From an uncultured Clostridia bacterium (GTDB lineage Bacteria > Bacillota > Clostridia > Oscillospirales > CAG-272): DNA of 5,684 nucleotides. A program made the position numbers and the translations under genes. The stretch lies in the NCBI GenBank assembly GCA_937892405.1, contig CALAFS010000034.1, forward strand, positions 1 to 5,684, written 5' to 3'. Below the pieces are notes generated by a model. That model made no database searches, was not told where the DNA came from, and saw nothing but the letters and a program-made list of their open reading frames with translations. Positions 1-5,684 of the stretch are shown here, one piece after another; the first letter of the stretch is position 1, and every line of letters begins with the position of its first letter.

Positions 1-3
1 CGA

Positions 4-64
4 GTGAATTCCCAAAGTAAATTCCACAGTGGAATTTGAAGGGGAATTTACATTGGGAATTCAC
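4..64. repeat. 22-bp imperfect inverted repeat with a nested 9-bp palindrome at the 3' end of the AraC gene
   Basis: The arm at 4-25 is the reverse complement of 43-64 except for one mismatch, and each arm carries GAATTC near its outer end. A second, exact inverted repeat is nested in it: AAATTCCAC at 19-27 against GTGGAATTT at 29-37, around a single base. The motif GGAATTT therefore recurs several times in about 60 bases. The right arm covers the last codons and the TAA stop (48-50) of the AraC gene. It could be a transcription terminator for that gene, but the window ends before a T-run could be seen. It could also be a small intergenic palindromic element. Confidence 0.6.
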
Positions 65-863
65 CATTATTTTTAGCGGTAAGCGATGCAAGATACCCGG
101 TCGGTGAAAAACCGGTTTTCTTCTTGAATACGGAAGAAAAGTAATAGACATTCTCAAAGCCCGAGAGCGTCGCAATCTCCCCCACCGAATAGCGCGAAGT
201 AACGAGTAGCTCTTTTGCGTAGCCGATCCGCATATCCGTCACCAATCGGTTCGGCGACATGCGATAGGTCTTGCGGAACAGTTCGCTGAAATGTGAGTAT
301 TTTAATCCCGTGACATCGCAGAGTGCCAAATAGTCAAATTTCGGGTTGCGGTAATTTTCAAGAAGGTAATCATAAGCTTTCCGCATTTGCGCGCGGGTCA
401 CGGAGGTGAGATATTCCTCGCCGCCTTTACGCAGAGCGTCGATGATCTCGTACATTGCCTGCATGCTCTGCACATAATATCCCGGGCGCTTGCTCTTAAA
501 AATATGATAGATTTTGAGAAAGCGATCCTTGAGTCCGCCGAGATCCCGAAAAGAAAGCGCACGGTCTGGCATTACAGAATCGGTATCGAAGAAGATGTCG
601 ATACACCTCGACGGTATGCGGCGCGTCACGGTATAAGTGCCTCGCATCTGTCCTTTCGGCAGATAGCGAACGCTGCCCGGCAGATCCTCTATCACGGTAT
701 CGTCGACCCTTGTCGTATTGTTCCCTTCCAAAATAAAGATCAACTCGTAAGTGTTCAATAGCGAACTGTATTCCGTAGTTTCTTCATCTTCGGCACACAC
801 GCGGAATTCTCCTACCGTGAAAATGCGCGTGATATTGATGCACTCGTCTTCAAACAGTCTCAT
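48..863 (-). CDS. AraC family transcriptional regulator
   Basis: A DNA-binding regulator of 271 residues, likely controlling the divergent glycyl radical enzyme operon. The C-terminal ~100 residues (about 157-257) are a typical AraC double helix-turn-helix. The first helix pair is near 176-197 (LALCDVTGLKYSHFSELFRK). The second is near 225-257, with the family signature VGEIATLSGFENVYYFSSVFKKKTG followed by FSP. The N-terminal ~150 residues are beta-rich and fit a cupin-like effector-binding domain, which suggests a small-molecule inducer rather than a two-component input. I chose ATG at 861-863 because a GGGAGG ribosome binding site sits 5 bases upstream (869-874). A GTG at 888-890 would add 9 residues, but it lies upstream of the transcription start predicted from the promoter at 881-909. 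The last codons run into the inverted repeat at 43-64. The family is clear. The ligand and the assignment to the neighbouring operon are inferred from divergent placement. Confidence 0.9.
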   Translation of the reverse strand: MRLFEDECINITRIFTVGEFRVCAEDEETTEYSSLLNTYELIFILEGNNTTRVDDTVIEDLPGSVRYLPKGQMRGTYTVTRRIPSRCIDIFFDTDSVMPDRALSFRDLGGLKDRFLKIYHIFKSKRPGYYVQSMQAMYEIIDALRKGGEEYLTSVTRAQMRKAYDYLLENYRNPKFDYLALCDVTGLKYSHFSELFRKTYRMSPNRLVTDMRIGYAKELLVTSRYSVGEIATLSGFENVYYFSSVFKKKTGFSPTGYLASLTAKNNGEFPM

Positions 864-880
864 ATTCCCCTCCCTCATAC

Positions 881-909
881 AGTATATCACTCCCGCTGTC
901 TCTTTTCAA
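881..909 (-). promoter_or_regulatory. Sigma-70-type promoter of the AraC gene
   Basis: Read on the minus strand: TTGAAA (904-909), a 17-base spacer (887-903), then TATACT (881-886). Both boxes are near consensus at ideal spacing. The predicted start of transcription is near 874, leaving a leader of only about 11 bases before the ATG at 863. This supports that start over the upstream GTG. Confidence 0.65.
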
Positions 910-989
910 TATAATTTATAAAATTCATTCTGTTTTTTTGACTTTTTGTTGCTTTTTCAATTCAACCCGACCGTAACAAATTATAAAAT
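903..989. promoter_or_regulatory. Pair of direct repeats in the divergent promoter region, possible regulator binding sites
   Basis: TTTTCAAT occurs at 903-910 and 954-961, and TTATAAAAT occurs at 916-924 and 981-989, in the same order and orientation. The first copy overlaps the -35 box of the AraC promoter, and the second lies upstream of the operon promoter. AraC-type regulators often bind direct repeats, so these may be operators giving autoregulation and activation. The region is very A+T rich, so chance repeats are quite possible. The spacing inside the two blocks also differs (5 against 19 bases). Confidence 0.25.
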
Positions 990-1003
990 CGTATAGGCGC
1001 ATA

Positions 1004-1032
1004 TTTACATGCTCACCCTTTTATGATATTCT
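1004..1032 (+). promoter_or_regulatory. Promoter of the glycyl radical enzyme operon (extended -10)
   Basis: TTTACA (1004-1009), a 17-base spacer, then TATTCT (1027-1032), with the extended -10 dinucleotide TG at 1024-1025. The predicted transcription start is near 1039, which leaves a leader of about 27 bases containing the GGAGGT ribosome binding site (1057-1062). The -35 and -10 boxes are not perfect, which fits a promoter that needs an activator such as the divergent AraC protein. Confidence 0.55.
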
Positions 1033-1065
1033 GTGAGCAGAAAACAGATCGTATCCGGAGGTATT

Positions 1066-1893
1066 ATGACTGCAACCGTTTTCGATATTCAGAGAGGTTC
1101 CTTTGTTGACGGTCCCGGGATCCGCACGACCGTTTTCTTCAAAGGGTGCAATCTTCGGTGCCGATGGTGCCACAACCCGGAAAGCCAACTTGCAAAAAAG
1201 GAGCTTCTCTTTTATAAAAACAACTGCAAGGGATGCGGAAAATGCCGCGAGGTCTGTCCGCACCGTCTCTTATCCTGCGATCTTTGCGGCAGGTGCGCGC
1301 TCTTCTGCCCCGCCGACGCGCGGCGACTGTGCGGAGAGGAAATGCCGATCGGAAAAATCTTTTCGGTCGTGGCAAAGGATCGAGCGTATTATGAAAAGTC
1401 CGGCGGGGGCGTCACCGTGTCCGGCGGAGAATGTATGTTGCAGATTGACGCGCTCTGCGAGCTGTTGAAAATGTGTAAGGAAGACGGCATTTCCACCGCC
1501 GTGGATACGGCGGGCGATGTTCCCTTTTCCGCCTTTGAGAAAATCCTGCCCTACACCGATCTCTTTTTATATGATGTCAAGGCGATCACCGAGAAACTCC
1601 ACCTCGCGGGCACCGGGGTGTCAAATGTGCGGATCCTTGAAAATCTCGTAAAACTCTCCGGACGGGCGGACATCATTGTCCGCGTGCCCGTGATCGGCGG
1701 CTTCAATGATACGGAAGAAGAAATCGGAAAGATCGCGGACTTTCTCGCACCCCTTCGTACCCGTTCTGTCGAATGTCTTCCCTATCACAGGCTCGGCGAG
1801 CATAAGTATGCGGCGCTCGGGCGGGCGTGCGAATCCTTCCGCATTCCTTCCCAAGAAGAAATGGCGCACCTTTCCGCGCTTTTGGTGCGATGA
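1066..1893 (+). CDS. Glycyl radical enzyme activase (radical SAM)
   Basis: A 275-residue radical-SAM protein that would use S-adenosylmethionine and a [4Fe-4S] cluster to place the glycyl radical on its partner enzyme encoded just downstream. The radical-SAM cluster motif CxxxCxxC is C28, C32, C35 within GCNLRCRWCHNP. It follows the activase-type N-terminus FDIQRGSFVDGPGIRTTVF. A ferredoxin-like insert carries two further four-cysteine sets: C54/C57/C60/C64 (CKGCGKCREVCP) and C71/C74/C77/C81 (CDLCGRCALFCP). This layout is typical of activases for non-PFL glycyl radical enzymes, while the pyruvate formate-lyase activase lacks the insert. The SAM-binding GGE motif is G120-E122 and is followed by C-M-L-Q. 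The start is ATG 1066, with GGAGGT 3 bases upstream. An in-frame GTG at 1033 lies before the predicted transcription start. The gene ends 30 bp before the enzyme gene and is surely co-transcribed with it. The order activase-then-enzyme is less usual than the reverse. Confidence 0.93.
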   Translation: MTATVFDIQRGSFVDGPGIRTTVFFKGCNLRCRWCHNPESQLAKKELLFYKNNCKGCGKCREVCPHRLLSCDLCGRCALFCPADARRLCGEEMPIGKIFSVVAKDRAYYEKSGGGVTVSGGECMLQIDALCELLKMCKEDGISTAVDTAGDVPFSAFEKILPYTDLFLYDVKAITEKLHLAGTGVSNVRILENLVKLSGRADIIVRVPVIGGFNDTEEEIGKIADFLAPLRTRSVECLPYHRLGEHKYAALGRACESFRIPSQEEMAHLSALLVR

Positions 1894-1909
1894 AAAATCA
1901 ATCTACCAT

Positions 1910-1915
1910 AAGGAG
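1910..1915 (+). promoter_or_regulatory. Ribosome binding site of the glycyl radical enzyme gene
   Basis: AAGGAG ends 8 bases before ATG 1924, in the 30-base gap after the activase stop. Strong site and spacing fix the start of the 707-residue enzyme and suggest high translation relative to the activase. Confidence 0.75.
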
Positions 1916-1923
1916 AAGTTATC

Positions 1924-4047
1924 ATGACCGAAAGAATCGAAAAACTGACAGAGCTGACCTTGAGTGGACAGATGTTCGTCGATCCCGTCAAAACAGAATT
2001 TGACCGCACCGACCTGTTCCTTGATAAAACCGAGCGGGAGGTCAAGCGCCTTTGCGAATTTATACTGAATCAGGAGCCGAAGCTCACGGAATATTCCGCA
2101 ATGACGGGCTTTTTCCGTTGTGACGGCAGTGTGGTCGGTGATGCGTTCAACCGCCCGGGGCACAAAGAGACTGCGGCACTGATGAGTGCCTTCTATCTCA
2201 AGCCGATCGAAAACCTTTCTACCTGCGAGTGGCAACACGCCACCGCCGACTATCACAGAGTCTTAAACATCGGGCTGGAGGGTATCATCGGGATCGCCGA
2301 AGAGTCCATGAAAACGCACAAAAGTCCCGAAGAAACCGCGTTTTTACGCGGAGAAATCAAGGTGATGCGCACGCTTATTGCATGGGCGCACAAGTGCTCA
2401 GCACGGGCACTCGCGCTCTCCGAAAAAACCGAAAATGCGGAATATCGGAAGAACCTCGAAAGACTCTCCGCCGCCCTCCTCCATGTGCCGGAGCACAAGC
2501 CGCGGGATTTTTACGAGGCGGTTCTCACCGTTTACCTCTGTTACAGTGCGGATCCCGACAGTATCGGCACGCCCGATCGCTATCTTCTTCCCTTTTACAG
2601 GGACGGAATAAAAAACGGAACGCTCACAAGAGAAAAAGCAAAAGAGTATCTGCAAGAGCTCTTTCTGATGCTCCAGGCAAAGACACGACCGGATCAGAAC
2701 ATCTTCACCCGCGGCGGCGAGTCGCATTTCTGTATCGGCGGTTACCTTCCCGACGGTAAGGACGGGTTCAACGAGCTTTCTGCACTGATTGTCGAAAGCC
2801 TGCTCGAGCTTCCGACCTATGCACCGCAGATCACGCTCCGGTGGACGAAGAAATTAAAGCACGAAGTCTTTCGCTTTATGATGGATTGCGAACGACGGGA
2901 TCCTATGAAGCGCATTGCCTTCACCAATGACGAAAAGCGAATCCAATGCTATACCGAAATCTGCGGATTCCCCTATGAAAGAGCCGTCGCGTACACCACC
3001 GTCGGATGCAACGAACCGGCGTTCGAGGGGGCGATCTCGGGGAGCAACTCGCATGGGAACATTCTTCACTGCGTGGAGACGCTCTTTCACAGAAAAGCCG
3101 ATGAAACGAAAAAAGTCGAAAGCTATGAAGAGTTTTACAAACTTTTCAAAAAAGAACTTTCGGAAGACCTCGAAAGAATCTTTGACTACGACAACAAGTA
3201 CAACGAAGTGCGGGCAAGAGATGTCAACTATCTTTCCGTCCCCTTCTTCAAAGATTGCCTTGAACATGCGAAGAGCATGACGCAGGGCGGCGGAAATTAC
3301 GCGATCGCTTCTCCGGAGTTGATCGGAATCACGAATGTGATTGACTCCCTTTGCGTGGTGAAGCAATTTGTCTTTGAAGAAAAGACGGTCGGCATGGAAG
3401 AGCTGATCGACGCTTTACAGAAAAACTGGGTCGGCTACGAAGATTTGCGGCAAAGGATTCTGAAAACCGCCTGTTTTTTCGGGAACGACGACGATCTCTC
3501 AAACGGCGTTGCCAAAAACCTTTACCATACCTTTTACGAACTTCTGAACGGGAAGAAAAATCTCTTCGGCTATCCGTGGCTGGTCGGCGATCTGCTCGGA
3601 TACAACGAGCATCACAAATGGTTCGGAGAATACACCAAAGCAACGCCGGACGGAAGAGCTGCCGGCGATATGCTCAAATTCGGTATCGGACAGAGCGAAG
3701 GCAAAGATCGAGAAGGGCTGACCGCTCTGCTGAATGCCGTCGCAGGTGCGGATCCCACCGGCATTGCGTGCGGAAACACGGTGACAAACATTTCGCTCGA
3801 TGAGGCATTGATCAAAAACGATGCAAACTTTGAGAAAACCGTAGATCTTTTTGAAACTTATTTTCAAAATGGCGGCGTTCATTTTCAACTGAACTATGTC
3901 TCAAGAGAAGAACTTCTCGCCGCGAAGATAACACCGGAAAACTACAAGAACCTGCGCGTGCGCGTCTCCGGCTTCTCCGACTATTTCGTAAGACTCACGG
4001 AAAGCCTGCAGGACGACATCATCGAACGCACCGGGCATGAAGGTTAA
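1924..4047 (+). CDS. Glycyl radical enzyme, PFL-like superfamily, Cys-x-Glu class, substrate unknown
   Basis: A 707-residue enzyme, annotated in general terms as pyruvate formate-lyase family. The radical glycine is G683 in VRVSGFSDYFVRL, in the expected place 24 residues from the C-terminus. The catalytic thiyl cysteine is C362 in TTVGCNEPAF, followed by E364. The 321-residue distance from Cys to Gly fits the family. The N-terminal half shows usual landmarks: WQHATADYHRVLNIGLEGI, a VPEHKPRDFYEAVL segment, and GTPDRYLLPFY at 215-224. Pyruvate formate-lyase has adjacent Cys-Cys at the active site. A Cys-x-Glu pair is instead found in known dehydratases, lyases and decarboxylases such as glycerol/propanediol dehydratase, choline trimethylamine-lyase and 4-hydroxyphenylacetate decarboxylase. 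Lyase or eliminase chemistry is therefore more likely than formate production. The protein is shorter than those relatives, and the deficit lies before the Cys. No microcompartment targeting extension, shell gene or downstream dehydrogenase is visible, so the substrate cannot be named. Activated by the product of 1066-1893. Confidence 0.93.
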   Translation: MTERIEKLTELTLSGQMFVDPVKTEFDRTDLFLDKTEREVKRLCEFILNQEPKLTEYSAMTGFFRCDGSVVGDAFNRPGHKETAALMSAFYLKPIENLSTCEWQHATADYHRVLNIGLEGIIGIAEESMKTHKSPEETAFLRGEIKVMRTLIAWAHKCSARALALSEKTENAEYRKNLERLSAALLHVPEHKPRDFYEAVLTVYLCYSADPDSIGTPDRYLLPFYRDGIKNGTLTREKAKEYLQELFLMLQAKTRPDQNIFTRGGESHFCIGGYLPDGKDGFNELSALIVESLLELPTYAPQITLRWTKKLKHEVFRFMMDCERRDPMKRIAFTNDEKRIQCYTEICGFPYERAVAYTTVGCNEPAFEGAISGSNSHGNILHCVETLFHRKADETKKVESYEEFYKLFKKELSEDLERIFDYDNKYNEVRARDVNYLSVPFFKDCLEHAKSMTQGGGNYAIASPELIGITNVIDSLCVVKQFVFEEKTVGMEELIDALQKNWVGYEDLRQRILKTACFFGNDDDLSNGVAKNLYHTFYELLNGKKNLFGYPWLVGDLLGYNEHHKWFGEYTKATPDGRAAGDMLKFGIGQSEGKDREGLTALLNAVAGADPTGIACGNTVTNISLDEALIKNDANFEKTVDLFETYFQNGGVHFQLNYVSREELLAAKITPENYKNLRVRVSGFSDYFVRLTESLQDDIIERTGHEG

Positions 4048-4061
4048 GTTACAAATGCGGC

Positions 4062-4109
4062 GTTTATAAAAGCGGTGCGGCAAGTAATTGCCGCACCGCT
4101 TTTATAAAC
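4062..4109. terminator. Bidirectional rho-independent terminator
   Basis: A perfect 22-bp stem (4062-4083 with 4088-4109) around a GTAA loop. The inner part of the stem is G+C rich (GCGGTGCGGCAA) and the outer part is the A/T run TTTATAAA, which gives a T-rich end on either strand. It starts 14 bases after the stop of the glycyl radical enzyme and ends one base before the stop of the convergent nuclease gene, so it can end transcripts from both sides. Confidence 0.88.
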
Positions 4110-4110
4110 T

Positions 4111-5231
4111 TTAGTATTTATCGGTTTTCCGCGCGTTGCACTCCCGACAGAGCATCTGACAATTTTCAAGCACTGTCGCTCCGCCTTGACTCCACGGCTT
4201 GATATGATCGCCCTCCATCTCGGAAAATGCAAAATGTTTTCCGCAGATCGGACAAATCCCCTTTTGCCGTGTGTACGCCGTCATTTTATCCCGATTGTCA
4301 AATGCCCGAAGATTCAAAAGGCGTCCCGCATAGGGATCGTTGTCACGGCATAAAAGGTATTCATAAATTCCCTTCTTCTTTTGCACTTCCTCGTCCGCGT
4401 GGAGGCGTTGCACCTCACTTTTCATCACGGAAGAATTGTAGGTACGCGTGTGATAGATATTATAAAAGTGGCACCAGTCAAGTCCCTTCATATCCGGCTG
4501 ATAGTCGGGGAAAATTTTCTCCGTCCAATGAATGACATCTTGAAAATATTGCCACAGTTCATCGGCGTCGGAATCCGACTTATGCGCCGCCATATACTCG
4601 GTGATTTCACGAATCCCTTGAAATTCACAAATGCCGCGCAATGCTTTTTCGAGCAATTCCTGTCGATTCGGATCCCCGGTAATATAACGCTCCGAAAGTA
4701 GCTTTGCCGCACAATTTCGCTTTGAAAAATAGCGCTTTGCGTCAGAAAGCCATTGCCCGGTGTAAACTGAGTTCCTGAGTTCCTGATCCGTGAGCTTCTC
4801 GCCTGCAATATTCACGACGCGGAACCATTCCAATTTTTCGGACTCTGTTCCTTCGCAAATGTAAATCATGAAATCATAATTCATGATCGCCTGATACTTA
4901 TCATCCGGCAGTGCGTCCCAATAATAGCGTTTTCCGTCGATCGTGATCGGAAATTGATGTTTCAGATATTGCATGACCGAAAGCGTCCTTTGCTGACCGT
5001 CGAGAACCTCATACCGATCACCGCCGATATTTACCCAATACATAACATTTAACGGGAACCCATGAAGCACTGTATGTAACACCGCCTCTGCCTGCTCCGC
5101 ATTATAGACAAATTCTCTTTGGTATGCCGGACGAATAGCAAGTTTTCCCCCGTAAGCGAAAACGCCATCGTCCCCATTGTCGACATAACTGTCAAAGATC
5201 TCCCTGACTTTAATTTGTTTCGGCTCTATCT

Positions 5232-5235
<4 letters not shown>
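4111..5235 (-). CDS. DUF262 and HNH endonuclease domain protein
   Basis: A 374-residue protein with two recognisable parts. The N-terminal DUF262 (ParB/GmrSD-like fold) has RPAYQREFVY at 35-44 and DGQQRTL at 79-85, a motif pair linked to nucleotide binding or hydrolysis in GmrSD-type restriction proteins. The C-terminus is a complete HNH nuclease: zinc cysteines C328/C331 (CPIC) and C363/C366 (CREC), D343-H344 in GDHIKPWSQGG, N358, and N367 with K370. All key residues are present, so it should be an active metal-dependent DNA nuclease. The middle (~120-320) is not recognised. Start ATG 5233-5235 overlaps the TGA of the third methyltransferase reading frame as ATGA, and a ribosome binding site (AAGGAGA) lies inside that upstream coding sequence. 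DUF262 proteins with an HNH or DUF1524 domain act in anti-phage systems such as GmrSD and SspE. Pairing with an adenine methyltransferase suggests restriction, either of unmodified or of modified DNA; which of the two cannot be told from sequence. Confidence 0.85.

Positions 5236-5684
<449 letters not shown>

Noticed and set aside
387..761. Plus-strand open frame opposite the AraC gene
   Set aside because: Antisense shadow of a clear regulator gene, with no domain or credible start signals.
888..890. GTG start of the AraC gene nine codons upstream
   Set aside because: It lies upstream of the transcription start predicted from TTGAAA-17-TATACT, while ATG 863 has its own GGGAGG site.
1033..1035. 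GTG start of the activase eleven codons upstream
   Set aside because: It precedes the predicted transcription start and would add residues before the conserved N-terminus. ATG 1066 has GGAGGT directly upstream.
2229..2759. Long open frames within the glycyl radical enzyme on both strands, e.g. 2229-2759 and 2854-3366
   Set aside because: They are shadows of the enzyme gene, rich in Arg and Ser with no motifs, and the enzyme frame explains the region fully.
4062..4109. Attachment site or mobile element end at the perfect inverted repeat
   Set aside because: The position between two convergent stops, the GC-rich inner stem, the 4-base loop and the flanking T/A runs fit a bidirectional terminator.

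Overview
The window looks like the chromosome of a strictly anaerobic Firmicute, probably a gut-type clostridium. The basis is an oxygen-sensitive glycyl radical enzyme with its radical-SAM activase, strong GGAGG-type ribosome binding sites, and a divergent AraC-type regulator. The species cannot be read from the sequence. Both ends look like natural assembly break points: a long inverted repeat on the left and an uninterrupted tetranucleotide repeat on the right.

Left and centre (1-4109): a metabolic module. An AraC-family regulator (48-863, minus strand) is transcribed away from a two-gene operon (plus strand) that encodes a glycyl radical enzyme activase (1066-1893) and a glycyl radical enzyme (1924-4047). 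Good sigma-70-type promoters can be read for both directions in the 202-bp gap. The enzyme keeps the catalytic Cys-x-Glu (Cys362, Glu364) and the C-terminal radical Gly683. It is therefore a complete GRE, but not a classical pyruvate formate-lyase. Its substrate cannot be assigned. A perfect 22-bp-stem hairpin (4062-4109) ends this operon and, from the other side, the convergent nuclease gene.

Right (4111-5684, minus strand): a putative DNA modification/defence module, and the most interesting part. A DUF262 plus HNH nuclease protein (4111-5235) lies directly downstream of the 3' end of what looks like an EcoRI-family adenine methyltransferase, whose body lies beyond the right edge. The methyltransferase end is not single. 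After an uninterrupted (GACA)n tract (at least 14 units, n unknown because it runs off the window), each of the three reading frames leads to its own family-like C-terminus. One frame ends at once in ...YFRIIIRRKV* (stop 5579-5581). The next passes through a second C-terminal module ending ...IYNRILVRQKKL* (stop 5410-5412). The third passes through a third module ending ...MYKRILIKRRRS* (stop 5232-5234). The tract has no stop in any frame, and each following module lies in the next frame. Only the third frame ends in an ATGA overlap with the nuclease start codon.

My inference is a phase-variable three-way switch. Slippage of the repeat would choose among three methyltransferase C-termini, and one of the three states would also couple translation to the nuclease. 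The three tails, frames, stops and ATGA overlap are seen directly. The methyltransferase family is recognised from memory of its C-terminal motif. The switching and its consequence are inferred.
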